DNA of 64,000 nt from Piscinibacter sp. HJYY11 (lineage in GTDB: Bacteria; Pseudomonadota; Gammaproteobacteria; Burkholderiales; Burkholderiaceae_C). The translations under genes and the position numbers were made by a program. The notes beneath the pieces are model-generated. The model saw only the letters and a program-made list of their open reading frames with translations. It was not told the DNA's origin and did not search any database. The stretch lies in assembly GCF_016735515.1 (NCBI RefSeq), contig NZ_JAERQZ010000001.1, positions 4,576,746 through 4,640,745 of the forward strand. Direction: 5' to 3'. Position 1 is the stretch's first letter. Each line of letters begins with the position of its first letter. Positions 38,387-46,837 of this stretch are shown one piece after another.

Positions 38387-39240
38387 ACCCGATGAGCCCC
38401 CACGACATCGCCACGGTGCCCGGTGCGCTGTCACCGGTCTTCGTGCCGGCGCCGCCGCCGGCCGAGAGCAGCATCCTGCCGGTGCTCGGGGTGCCCGTGA
38501 CCGACGTGACGATGGAGCATGCGCTCGGCCTCCTGCAGAACATGCTCTACGAGCAGCCGCGTCGCGCGCATTCGGTCTACTTCGTCAACGCGCACACCCT
38601 CAACAACGCCTGCGACAACCCCGGCTACCGCCACGTGCTGCAGTCGGCCGACCGTGTGTTCGGCGACGGCACCGGAGTGCGCTGGGCCTCGCGCATCCTG
38701 CATGGCGTGACGCTGAAGGACAACGTCAACGGCACCGACCTCGTGCCGCTGATGTTCTCGCGCTGGGCCAACCGAGGGCTGCGCTACTTCCTGCTGGGCA
38801 ACACACCTGAGCGCATCGCCATTGCCGCGAAGCGCGCCCAGGAAATGTTCCCGGGCTGGACGCTCGCGGGTTATCACACCGGCTACCTCGGCCCGGACGA
38901 CCACGCCAAGGTGATCGAGAAGATCAACGCCTCGGGCGCCGACCTGATGCTCGTCGGCATGGGCAACCCGAAGCAGGAGCAGTGGATCCACGACCACCTC
39001 GACCAGCTGACGGTACCGCTGTGCCTCGCGACCGGTGGCCTCTTCGACTACTGGGTGGGTGACCTGGTGCGTGCGCCCAAGTGGGTGCGCAAGCTGGGCT
39101 ACGAGTGGCTGCATCTGCTGAGCCGCCAGCCGCACAAGGCGGGCCGTTACCTGATCGGCAACCCGAAGTTCCTCGGCCGCATCGTGCGCAGCTGGCTTTT
39201 CCGCCATGACAAGCGCCACGACCGCACACGACTCCCATGA
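38383..39240 (+). CDS. WecG/TagA/CpsF family glycosyltransferase
   Basis: 285 residues. Signatures of GT26: VYFVNAHTLNNACDNPGYRHVL, DGTGVRWASRIL with its conserved Asp, YFLLGNTPERIAIAAKRAQE, GADLMLVGMGNPKQEQWI and GGLFDYWVGDLVRAPKWV. These enzymes act on polyprenyl-diphosphate-linked sugars and transfer UDP-ManNAc(A)- or glucose-like residues as the second step of glycan assembly. It overlaps both neighbours by four bases. Its presence implies a lipid-linked primer, though no priming transferase lies in the window. Confidence 0.92.
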   Translation: MNPMSPHDIATVPGALSPVFVPAPPPAESSILPVLGVPVTDVTMEHALGLLQNMLYEQPRRAHSVYFVNAHTLNNACDNPGYRHVLQSADRVFGDGTGVRWASRILHGVTLKDNVNGTDLVPLMFSRWANRGLRYFLLGNTPERIAIAAKRAQEMFPGWTLAGYHTGYLGPDDHAKVIEKINASGADLMLVGMGNPKQEQWIHDHLDQLTVPLCLATGGLFDYWVGDLVRAPKWVRKLGYEWLHLLSRQPHKAGRYLIGNPKFLGRIVRSWLFRHDKRHDRTRLP

Positions 39241-40100
39241 CCATCTCCACGCTCCGCTGGATCGTCAAGAAGACTGCCCGGACCGCGATGGTGCTGGGCA
39301 GTTTTGTCAGTGGCTCACTCGCGCTGCGCCGCCTGGCCGGCCGCGGCACCACGACCATCCGCGTGATCACCTACCACCGCTTCGGTGATGCCGTGCGCGA
39401 CCCATGGTGCGTGAGCGCGGCCGCCTTCGAAGAACAGATGCGCTGGCTGGCCGAGCACAAGCTCGCTGTGTCGCTCGAGCAGGTGGAGCGTTTCGCGCGT
39501 GGCGAGATCGACCTGCCCAATGGATCGGTGCTGGTCACGATGGACGATGGCTTCAGCAGCTGGCTGCACATCGCCGCACCCATCCTCCAGCGCCATGGCA
39601 TTCCTGCAGTGGCCTACGTGACGACGAGCTTCGTGGGCACGACCAGCATCTCGGGCGAGCCTTACCTCACCTGGGACGAGGTGGCCAAGCTGTCGAAGGC
39701 CGGTCTCACGATCGGCTCGCATGCCCACATGCACCGCTCGATCGCCAAGCTCACGCCTGAGGAGATCCGCGAAGAAGGCAGCCGCTCGAAGGCGCTGCTG
39801 GAGCAGCACGTCGGCGTGCCGGTGAAGTCGTTTGCCTACCCCTTCGGCATGCGCACCGACGAGAGCGAGACCACGGCGCGCGTGCTGTCGGAGTGCGGCT
39901 ACCACAGCATCTTCATCGCGCAGCACGGCATCCTTCGCAAAGGTGCGCCGCTCGCGCGCCTGCCGCGCGTGAAGGTCGAAGGCGGCGACCGCATGTGGAT
40001 GTTCAAACTGCTGTGCCGCGGCGGCATGGACGGCTGGAAGCTCGTCGACGACACGCTGTGGAAACTGCAGCGCCCGGCGGCGGCAGAACAGCGGGCATGA
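39237..40100 (+). CDS. Polysaccharide deacetylase (NodB/CE4)
   Basis: 287 residues. An N-terminal hydrophobic stretch (AMVLGSFVSGSLALRRLAG) suggests membrane association. CE4 motifs follow: ITYHRFGD, VTMDDGFSSWL (motif 1, catalytic Asp and metal Asp) and GSHAHMHRSI (motif 2, metal His pair HxxxH). SFAYPFG is motif 3. Such enzymes remove N-acetyl from amino sugars, exposing an amine. A free amine made here would be a natural acceptor for carrier-bound acyl or aminoacyl groups from the same locus (inference). Overlaps on both sides indicate coupling. Confidence 0.9.
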   Translation: MTISTLRWIVKKTARTAMVLGSFVSGSLALRRLAGRGTTTIRVITYHRFGDAVRDPWCVSAAAFEEQMRWLAEHKLAVSLEQVERFARGEIDLPNGSVLVTMDDGFSSWLHIAAPILQRHGIPAVAYVTTSFVGTTSISGEPYLTWDEVAKLSKAGLTIGSHAHMHRSIAKLTPEEIREEGSRSKALLEQHVGVPVKSFAYPFGMRTDESETTARVLSECGYHSIFIAQHGILRKGAPLARLPRVKVEGGDRMWMFKLLCRGGMDGWKLVDDTLWKLQRPAAAEQRA

Positions 40101-41104
40101 CCATGGCGACCCCAGAGACCGCTGGCCTGCCCGGCGTGGCCGTCGTCGCGATCGGCCGCAACGAAGGTGAACGCTTGCGCGCCTGCCTGCATTCGGTGGT
40201 CCAGTCGGCCGAGTGCGTGGTCTATGTCGATTCCGGTTCCACCGACGATTCGGTGGCGATGGCCAAGGCTCTCGGCGTGCACGTGGTGGTGCTCCCGAGC
40301 GACGTGGTCTTCACCGCGGCGCTGGCACGCAACGCGGGCTGGCGCCACGTGCTGGAGCTGGCACCGCACATCGAATTCGTGCAGTTCGTCGATGGTGACT
40401 GCGCGGTCGACCCGGCGTGGTTGCAGACCGCGCGTGACTTCCTGGTGAGCCGGCCCGACGTCGCGGCCGTCTGCGGTCGGCGGCGTGAGCGCTACCCCGA
40501 GCGCTCCATCTACAACCAGCTCTGCGACCTCGAATGGGGTGCCGCCGCACCGGGTCAGACCAAGGCCTGCGGTGGCGACGTGATGATGCGTGCCGCTCCG
40601 CTTGCGGCGGTGGGTGGCTACAACCCCCGCCTCATCGCCGGCGAAGAGCCCGAGCTGTGCGTGCGGCTTCGTGCACAAGGCTGGAAGGTGTGGCGGCTCG
40701 ATGCCGAAATGACGCTGCACGACGCCGCGATGATGCGCATCGGGCAGTGGTGGAAGCGTTCCATGCGCGCGGGCTACACCTTTGCCGAAGGCGTCCACCT
40801 GCATGGGCGGCCGCCTGAGCGCCACCGCGTGGTCGAGTCACGCCGCGCCTGGATCTGGGGCCTTGCGCTGCCGATCGCCGCCGTGCTCGGTGCCTTGGTG
40901 GTGAGCCCGTGGCTGCTGCTGATCCTGCTCGTCTACCCGCTGCAGGTGTTGAGGCTGTATGCCGGTTTCCAGGGCCCGTTCCGCGCACGGGCCGCACGTG
41001 CCGCGTTCATGGTGATGGGCAAGTTCGCCGAAGCCGCGGGCCAGTTGAAATTCGTGGGCCTGCGGCTGTCCGGCCGCACCGCCCGCTTGATTGAATACAA
41101 ATGA
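40097..41104 (+). CDS. Membrane-associated glycosyltransferase family 2
   Basis: 335 residues. GT-A motifs: VAVVAIGRNEGERLRACLHS, VYVDSGSTDDSVAMA and VQFVDGDCAVDPAW (DGD as DxD), then GGDVMMRAAPL, AGEEPELCVRLRAQGW and HDAAMMRIGQWWKRSMRAG. The C-terminal part holds two hydrophobic segments (ALPIAAVLGALVVSPWLLLIL), so it is probably an inner-membrane processive-like or anchored transferase. It starts inside the deacetylase stop and its own stop overlaps the next gene. Donor unknown. Confidence 0.87.
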   Translation: MTMATPETAGLPGVAVVAIGRNEGERLRACLHSVVQSAECVVYVDSGSTDDSVAMAKALGVHVVVLPSDVVFTAALARNAGWRHVLELAPHIEFVQFVDGDCAVDPAWLQTARDFLVSRPDVAAVCGRRRERYPERSIYNQLCDLEWGAAAPGQTKACGGDVMMRAAPLAAVGGYNPRLIAGEEPELCVRLRAQGWKVWRLDAEMTLHDAAMMRIGQWWKRSMRAGYTFAEGVHLHGRPPERHRVVESRRAWIWGLALPIAAVLGALVVSPWLLLILLVYPLQVLRLYAGFQGPFRARAARAAFMVMGKFAEAAGQLKFVGLRLSGRTARLIEYK

Positions 41105-41487
41105 AGTACATGTCCCTCGGTACCTTTTTCCTCATCCTCAGCAGCGTGGCCATGGCCACCTCTGCCCAGTTGTTGCTGAAGCTCGGCATGAGCCATGCCG
41201 CCGTCCGTGCTGCAGTCGAAGGGCGCCAGTGGGGCAGCCTCGTGCAGCAACTGGTCGTGAACCCCTGGGTGGTGACCGGGCTGTCGCTCTACGTGCTCGG
41301 CGCTGCGGTGTGGCTGCTGGTGCTGGCCAAGGTCGAACTGAGCCTGGCCTACCCCTTCGTCGGGCTCGGCTTCGTGATCACGATGCTGCTGGGGTGGTGG
41401 TTCCTCAACGACGCACTGAACGTGCAGCGGGTGATGGGCACCTTGCTGATCACGGCGGGTGTCGCGCTGGTGGCGAGGGGCGGATGA
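41101..41487 (+). CDS. Small EamA/SMR-type membrane protein (ArnE/F-like flippase candidate)
   Basis: 128 residues with four hydrophobic helices. It begins FFLILSSVAMATSAQLLLKLG, the EamA/SMR first helix with its Gln-Leu-Leu-Lys pattern, and ends GTLLITAGVALVARGG. VELSLAYPFVGLGFV is the typical third-helix segment. Short SMR relatives such as ArnE/ArnF are proposed to flip lipid-linked aminoarabinose. Here it precedes a HAD-UbiA fusion and a GT-C enzyme, so it could flip the lipid-linked sugar they make and use. That role is inferred. Confidence 0.8.
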   Translation: MKYMSLGTFFLILSSVAMATSAQLLLKLGMSHAAVRAAVEGRQWGSLVQQLVVNPWVVTGLSLYVLGAAVWLLVLAKVELSLAYPFVGLGFVITMLLGWWFLNDALNVQRVMGTLLITAGVALVARGG

Positions 41488-42920
41488 GCGCCGCGCAGGC
41501 CCCGCTTCCGCTGTGCGTCGACTGCGACGGCACGCTGATCCGCAGCGACCTGCTGCACGAATCGGTCTTCCTGCTGCTGAAGTCGTCGTGGCTGACCGTG
41601 TTTCGTCTGCCGTTCTGGCTGCTGCGGGGCAAGGCCTACCTGAAACAGCGGCTGTCGGAGCGTGTGCAGCTCGACGCATCGCGCCTGCCGTACAACGATG
41701 AAGTGATCAGCCTCGTCCGCCAGGCGCGTGCGGAAGGGCGGACCACGGTGCTGGTGACCGCGTCGCCGCGGCGCCAGGCCGAACAGGTGGCCGAGCACGT
41801 CGGGCTCTTCGACCGGGTCGAAGCGACCGATGATGAGGTCAACCTGTCGGGCCAGCACAAGGCCGAGCACCTCGAGAAGATCTACGGTCGCGCCGGGTTC
41901 GTCTATGCGGGCAACAGCACGACCGACCTGCCGGTGTGGGCGGCGAGCGGCGGCGCGGTGGTCGTCAGCAATTCCGATTCGCTCAACGAGGCCGCCGCCA
42001 AGCGCGCGCCTCTCGTGCAAAGCATCCGGCCGGGTGCGGCGACGCTGAAGTCGTACGTGAAGGCCATCCGCCTGCACCAGTGGCTCAAGAACCTGCTGGT
42101 GTTCGTGCCGCTGCTGGCGGCGCACAAGGTGTCGGCAGGTGGCGAAACGCTGGCCGCGGTGCTGGCCTTCTTTGCCTTCGGCCTGTGTGCCTCGGCGGTC
42201 TACGTCATCAACGACCTGCTGGACCTCCCGTCCGACCGCTTGCACGCCCGCAAACGCAACCGGCCCTTCGCGTCGGGCGTGATCCCGATCTGGCAAGGCG
42301 TGGTGATGGTGCCGGTGCTGCTGCTGGGCTCGGCGCTGCTGTGCACCCAGCTGCCGATCCTTTTTGCGCTGGCCCTCGCGTGCTACTTCCTGCTCACCTG
42401 CCTCTACTCGTTCTGGCTCAAGAACCAGGTGGTGGTCGACGTGATGATGCTCACCTCGCTGTACACCATGCGCATCATCGCGGGGGCGGCGGCCACGGCC
42501 ATCGTGCCGTCGTTCTGGCTGCTGGCGTTCTCGATGTTCATTTTCCTGAGCCTGGCGATCGTCAAGCGCTACTCCGAGATGCTCGTGGCCGTGCAGAACA
42601 ACAAGCAGCAGGCCGCCGGCCGCGGCTACTACACGAGCGACATGCCGGTGCTGCTCGCGCTCGGCTCGGCGTCCGGCTTCAACGCCATCCTGATCCTGGC
42701 GCTGTACGTCAACAGCCCCGACCTCGGCAGCCTCTACTCGAACGTCTGGGCGCTGTGGATGATCCTGCCGCCCATGCTGTACTGGATCAGCCGCGTGTGG
42801 ATGAAGGCCCACCGCGGCGAGTTGCACGACGACCCGGTGGTGTTTGCCGCCACCGACCGCCAGAGCTGGTGTGTCGCGCTCGTGCTGGCCGCCGTGCTCT
42901 GGGTCGCCACGCTGCACTGA
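41484..42920 (+). CDS. HAD phosphatase - UbiA prenyltransferase fusion
   Basis: 478 residues. The N-terminal HAD domain has CVDCDGTLIRSD (motif I), LVTASPRRQ (II), a Lys in GQHKAEHL (III) and YAGNSTTDLPVW (IV). The C-terminal UbiA membrane domain starts near residue 195 (AIRLHQWLKNLLVFVPLL). It has NDLLDLPSDRLHARKRNRP, the Asp-rich motif with the KxxRP tail seen in polyprenyl-phosphate phosphoribosyltransferases. Together they could attach phosphoribose to polyprenyl phosphate and remove the 5-phosphate, giving a lipid-linked pentofuranose donor. It overlaps the SMR-like gene by ATGA. Confidence 0.87.
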   Translation: MSAAQAPLPLCVDCDGTLIRSDLLHESVFLLLKSSWLTVFRLPFWLLRGKAYLKQRLSERVQLDASRLPYNDEVISLVRQARAEGRTTVLVTASPRRQAEQVAEHVGLFDRVEATDDEVNLSGQHKAEHLEKIYGRAGFVYAGNSTTDLPVWAASGGAVVVSNSDSLNEAAAKRAPLVQSIRPGAATLKSYVKAIRLHQWLKNLLVFVPLLAAHKVSAGGETLAAVLAFFAFGLCASAVYVINDLLDLPSDRLHARKRNRPFASGVIPIWQGVVMVPVLLLGSALLCTQLPILFALALACYFLLTCLYSFWLKNQVVVDVMMLTSLYTMRIIAGAAATAIVPSFWLLAFSMFIFLSLAIVKRYSEMLVAVQNNKQQAAGRGYYTSDMPVLLALGSASGFNAILILALYVNSPDLGSLYSNVWALWMILPPMLYWISRVWMKAHRGELHDDPVVFAATDRQSWCVALVLAAVLWVATLH

Positions 42921-42949
42921 ACCACCACGAACAACCACGCCACCGCCCC

Positions 42950-44245
42950 ATGTCCGCCTCTTCGACGCCCATCGCCTTTCCCGCCAATGATGGCGCGCTC
43001 GACGCGCGCAAGCTGGTGGCCATCCTCGGCCTGGCGTTGCTGTTGCGCATCGTGTGGGCGCTGCTCATCCCGGTGATTCCGCAGAGCGACGTGCTGGCCT
43101 ACGACACCTTCGCGCGCACGCTGTACCACCACGGTGTGTTCGGGTGGACGAAGGACGAGCCGTTCGCCTTCTGGCCGCCCGGCACCTCGATCTTCTACGC
43201 GGGCATCTACAAGCTCTTCGGCCTTCACTACACCGGCGTCATCGTCGCCAACCTCGCCATCGCGGTGGGGCTCATCATCTGCTCGGCGCGCGTGATCGCG
43301 CGCTTCTTCGGGGCCCAGGCGGCGCTCTGGGCTGCGTTGCTGCTCGCGGTGTGGCCGACGCTCGTGACGCTGACCACGCTGCTGCTCAGCGAGCAGCTCT
43401 TCGTGCTTCTGGTGGTGGGCGCGCTCGACGCCTGGACCGCCCCGCGCCTGAACGTCTGGGCGCGCGCCGTCATCGCCGGCCTGCTGCTGGGCATGGCAAC
43501 GCTCGTGCGGCCCTTCGCAGTGCTGGTGCCAGGCGTGTATGCGGTGGCCATGGTGCTGTCGTACGGATGGAACCGCGAGCGCGTGCGCGAGCAGTTGCTG
43601 CTGGCCGTGGTGTCCGGTGTGGTGCTGCTCATCACCGTCTCGCCGTGGACCTGGCGCAACTACCAGCTCTACGGCCACTTCGTGCTGGTCTCGACCAATG
43701 GCGGTGCGACCCTCTGGATGGGCAACGCGCCCGGCACCGATGGCCTCTTCATGCAGTTCCCAGAAGACGTCAAGGCGCTGAACGACTACGAGCGCGACAA
43801 GGTGCTGGGTGCGCTGGCCAAGCAGTACATCCTCGACGACCCGCTCGCCTTCGTGCAGAGAAGCTTCCTCAAGCTCGTGCGCTTGTACAACAACGAGTCC
43901 TGCGGCGTGCTGTGGAACATGTACGGCATCACCAAGACCTTCGGCGCCGATGCAGTGTTGTGGCTCAAGCGCTTCACGCAGCTGAGCTGGGCGTTCATCT
44001 TCGGGCTCTTTGCCATTGGCGCCGCGATGCTCGCGTACAGTCGCACCCACCGTCGCCTGCTGTTGTCGCCGCTGCCCTTGCTGATGCTTTTCTTCAGCAC
44101 CGTGCACGCGGTGGTCGTCAGCGGCGAGCGGTATCACCTGGTCACCATGACATCAGTCGCAGCGCTCGGTGGCATTGCCATCGCGACGCTGCTGAAGCGC
44201 CAGCGGGCCTCGACGCCCGTCCTGGCTACGGAGGCTTCACGATGA
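42950..44245 (+). CDS. GT-C membrane glycosyltransferase (PMT/ArnT/GT39-like)
   Basis: 431 residues with many hydrophobic helices. After the first helix comes IPQSDVLAYDTFARTLYHHG, an acidic first periplasmic loop as in GT-C enzymes, then FAFWPPGTSIFYAGIYKLFG. LLLSEQLFVLLVV and PWTWRNYQLYGHFVLVS are also typical of the ArnT/PMT group. Such enzymes use lipid-phosphate sugars as donors on the periplasmic side. It follows the HAD-UbiA gene by 29 bp and probably uses its product. The start is the ATG at 42950. Confidence 0.82.
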   Translation: MSASSTPIAFPANDGALDARKLVAILGLALLLRIVWALLIPVIPQSDVLAYDTFARTLYHHGVFGWTKDEPFAFWPPGTSIFYAGIYKLFGLHYTGVIVANLAIAVGLIICSARVIARFFGAQAALWAALLLAVWPTLVTLTTLLLSEQLFVLLVVGALDAWTAPRLNVWARAVIAGLLLGMATLVRPFAVLVPGVYAVAMVLSYGWNRERVREQLLLAVVSGVVLLITVSPWTWRNYQLYGHFVLVSTNGGATLWMGNAPGTDGLFMQFPEDVKALNDYERDKVLGALAKQYILDDPLAFVQRSFLKLVRLYNNESCGVLWNMYGITKTFGADAVLWLKRFTQLSWAFIFGLFAIGAAMLAYSRTHRRLLLSPLPLLMLFFSTVHAVVVSGERYHLVTMTSVAALGGIAIATLLKRQRASTPVLATEASR

Positions 44246-44928
44246 GCGCGCAGCTAGGATCCACGTTCCCCGTCAAGACGCCGGCCGGCCTGGCCGAGCT
44301 GTCACGCAGCTACTACGCCGGCCAGCACTGGCGCTGGCGCCTGGTGCAGCCGCTCCGGCCCTACATCTGTCCGTTCGCCGAGGTGATCGACCTCGTGCCG
44401 CGCGACTCCCAGGTGCTCGATGTCGGTTGCGGCTCGGGCCTCTTCCTGCTGTTCCTGGCGAGCTTCGACAAGCTGCGCCGCGGCGTGGGCTTCGACGTGG
44501 CCGAAGACGCGATCGCCACCGCCAACGTCGCCCGTCAACGCCTCCACGATCCTGACCTGCTGCATTTCGCCGTGCGTTCGGTCGAGCAGGGCATCCCGCA
44601 CGGCGACTGGACAGTGGTGTCGGCGATCGACGTCATCCACCACATCCCGCCGCCCCATCAGCCACAGTTCATCCGCGACCTCTGCGCGGCCACGCCCCCC
44701 GGCGCGCGCCTCATCATCAAGGACATGGTGACCCAGCCGCTGTGGCGCGCCACCGCCAACCGGCTGCACGACCTCGTGATGGCCAAGCAGTGGGTGCACC
44801 ACGCGAGCCCGGAGCAGGTCGAGTCATGGGTCACCGACCCCGGCATGTCCTGTGTGCACCGCAGCCGCCGCGACATGCTCTGGTACGGGCACTGGACGCT
44901 CGTCTTCCAGCGCAAGGCCGACGCCTAG
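44242..44928 (+). CDS. SAM-dependent class I methyltransferase
   Basis: 228 residues. The SAM-binding motif I is VLDVGCGSGLFLLFLA, with GVGFDVAEDAI as the acidic second strand and VVSAIDVIHHIPPP as the post-II segment. No membrane segments. It is the last gene of the 35638-44928 operon, overlapping the GT-C gene by ATGA. It may methylate a glycan intermediate or the carrier-bound group; the sequence does not say which. Its TAG stop shares a CTAG palindrome with the TAG stop of the convergent DUF1839 gene. Confidence 0.87.
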   Translation: MSAQLGSTFPVKTPAGLAELSRSYYAGQHWRWRLVQPLRPYICPFAEVIDLVPRDSQVLDVGCGSGLFLLFLASFDKLRRGVGFDVAEDAIATANVARQRLHDPDLLHFAVRSVEQGIPHGDWTVVSAIDVIHHIPPPHQPQFIRDLCAATPPGARLIIKDMVTQPLWRATANRLHDLVMAKQWVHHASPEQVESWVTDPGMSCVHRSRRDMLWYGHWTLVFQRKADA

Positions 44929-45938
44929 GCGTCTTCGGTAGATCGCTCCGCCAGCGCCTCGTCGAGCAGGCGCATGCCCTCGCTCCAGGCCTGCACCGTC
45001 GGGGCCAGCGTGGCGGCCGCATCGAAGCTTCGCCGCGCACTCACCACGCGTGCGAGCTTGAGGATCAAGGCCTTGTTGTCGTTCGCGATCTGCTCGAAGT
45101 GCTCCGCCGCGCCAGTCCAGGCGGCGCCCCCTGAGGGATCGACCCAGCGCAGGCAGGCGGCCGCCAGCTCGAACGCCGCGCCCAGCTGGCGCACGGTCGA
45201 AAAGGCCCACAGGTGGTAGTGGGCGAGGCCCTGCTCATGCAGCCGTGGAAGCTCGGCCTCCAGTCGCTGCGCGAAGCGGTGCACAGGGTTGTCGACGGGC
45301 CGCCGCGCGGCATGCGTGCGCAGCAACCCGAGTGCCAGGCGCCGCAGCTCGACATCGGGTCGGCGCAGCAGCCGGTCGGTGCGGATCATCTCGGCGTACA
45401 GCGGCAGGCGCCCGGCACCTTCGCGGCCGTCGAGGCGGAACAGCTGCCGGAAGTCCTCGCCTTCCAGCGCGAAGTAGCCGGCGTTGTGGAAGTAGCCCAG
45501 GCGTTGTCCGGCGAGGTCGAGCTCGTTGAGCACGATGGTCGTCTTCACATGCTGCTGGCCGTAGTCGGTGGCGACGGTGTCGGGCAACCAGAAGGCGTCG
45601 GCCTCGACCGAGATCAAACGCCCGCGCGGCAAATGCTCCAGCGCGTGGTCGAGCAGGGGCCGCCACACGTTGAGCTCCTGCACGTCGATGCCGTAGAGCA
45701 GGCGCAGCTCGTCGAGCGACGGCTTGAAGAAGGTCCACTGGTCGCCTTCGAAGTCGACCGCCAGCGTGAACGGCATCAGCGCCAGCGGTTCGAGCTCCAG
45801 CACATTCAGCAGCTCGATCCAGACGTCGACGTAGCAGTTCTTCTCCACCCACACCCGATCCTCGGCATGCAGCGCGTGGCGCGCATAGGCCTGCGCCGAC
45901 AGGCCGGGCACGGCGGCGACGGGCGAGGGCAGGCTCAC
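44925..45938 (-). CDS. DUF1839 family protein
   Basis: 337 residues. I chose the GTG at 45938, which overlaps the stop of the upstream ligase gene as GTGA. The DUF1839 pattern is seen in HALHAEDRVWVEKNCYVDVWIELL, FTLAVDFEGDQWTFFKPS, LYGIDVQELNVWRPL, DTYGQQH-like YGQQHVKTT and YFHNAGYFALEGEDF. The family has no known activity. As I recall, it travels with amino acid:[carrier protein] ligases, as it does here. A role in handling carrier-bound amino acids is therefore likely but unproven. Confidence 0.82.
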   Translation of the reverse strand: MSLPSPVAAVPGLSAQAYARHALHAEDRVWVEKNCYVDVWIELLNVLELEPLALMPFTLAVDFEGDQWTFFKPSLDELRLLYGIDVQELNVWRPLLDHALEHLPRGRLISVEADAFWLPDTVATDYGQQHVKTTIVLNELDLAGQRLGYFHNAGYFALEGEDFRQLFRLDGREGAGRLPLYAEMIRTDRLLRRPDVELRRLALGLLRTHAARRPVDNPVHRFAQRLEAELPRLHEQGLAHYHLWAFSTVRQLGAAFELAAACLRWVDPSGGAAWTGAAEHFEQIANDNKALILKLARVVSARRSFDAAATLAPTVQAWSEGMRLLDEALAERSTEDA

Positions 45939-46837
45939 AGCGACAAGGCTTCTCGCACCGGTTGCGGCCAGGTCGCCGGGTCGAAGCCGTGCGTCTTGAT
46001 GAGGGCGAGCGTCACCCGCTCGAGGCCGAAGCCCAGGCAGGCGGTGCTTGCCAGCGACTCGTCGGCATTGCGGATGCCGAACTTGCCCGAGAAGTGCTCC
46101 TGGTGCCAGTTGAACGAGCAGATGGCGGTGGGTTTCTCCAGCGAGATGACGGGCACGAGGATCTCGAACTTCAACCGCTGGTCGAGCTGGTTGGCCGCCA
46201 TCATCTTGCCGGCGCGTCCGAAGAACGGATCGGAGGCGATGTCGCTGCGCGCATCGAGCCCGAGGCCGCGCAGCAGCTCGAGGGCACGTTGCAGCCAGTC
46301 GTTGCGCCACTGCACCACCTCGTCGGAACTGGCGACGCGGATGAATTCGCGCATGCGGAACGACTGCAGGCGCGTCGGCTCGTCGGAGGGCTCGTGGCGG
46401 TAGACCCAGTTCAGCACGGTGACCAGCCGGCCGCCTTGCGGCAAGAGGCCGCTGAAGATCGGGTAGACCGGGTAGCACGCCGCGGGCGTGAGCATCACCT
46501 CGGTGATGTCGAGCAGGTCTTCCCAGCGCTCGCCCGCCTGGGTGCGCGCGGTGATCTCGTGCGCCTGCGTCTCGCTGCCGAAGAAGCTGTGCACCGAGCC
46601 CGCAAGCTGCGGAAAGCTGTTCATGTAGCCGACCTTCTCGATCAGCTGGCGCGCCACGATGGGCGGGAACATCAGCTCTTCTGCGCCGTCGGGTGCCGCC
46701 ACGCGCGACACCAGCTCGTTGAAGCCGCGCAGGATCTTCTCAAACACCGGCCCGCGCCCGTAGCCGCCGCGCACGCCGGTGGGGAGGATGAGGCCGTGGG
46801 CGACGAGGCCCTGGTAGAAGTTGTCGATGTCGTACAT
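45935..46837 (-). CDS. Amino acid:[carrier protein] ligase (class II seryl-tRNA-synthetase-like)
   Basis: 300 residues, the size of the Bradyrhizobium Bll0957-type enzymes, which resemble the SerRS catalytic core without a tRNA-binding arm. These enzymes activate glycine or alanine and load it onto a carrier protein. Visible are the zinc ligands Cys121 (TPAACYPVYP), Glu164 (SFRMREF, motif 2) and Cys267 (TACLGFGLERV, motif 3). SFNWHQEHFSGKFGI is family-specific. The start at 46837 overlaps the dehydrogenase stop (TGATG); longer upstream frame is a shadow. The partner carrier protein is at 48716. Confidence 0.9.
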   Translation of the reverse strand: MYDIDNFYQGLVAHGLILPTGVRGGYGRGPVFEKILRGFNELVSRVAAPDGAEELMFPPIVARQLIEKVGYMNSFPQLAGSVHSFFGSETQAHEITARTQAGERWEDLLDITEVMLTPAACYPVYPIFSGLLPQGGRLVTVLNWVYRHEPSDEPTRLQSFRMREFIRVASSDEVVQWRNDWLQRALELLRGLGLDARSDIASDPFFGRAGKMMAANQLDQRLKFEILVPVISLEKPTAICSFNWHQEHFSGKFGIRNADESLASTACLGFGLERVTLALIKTHGFDPATWPQPVREALSL

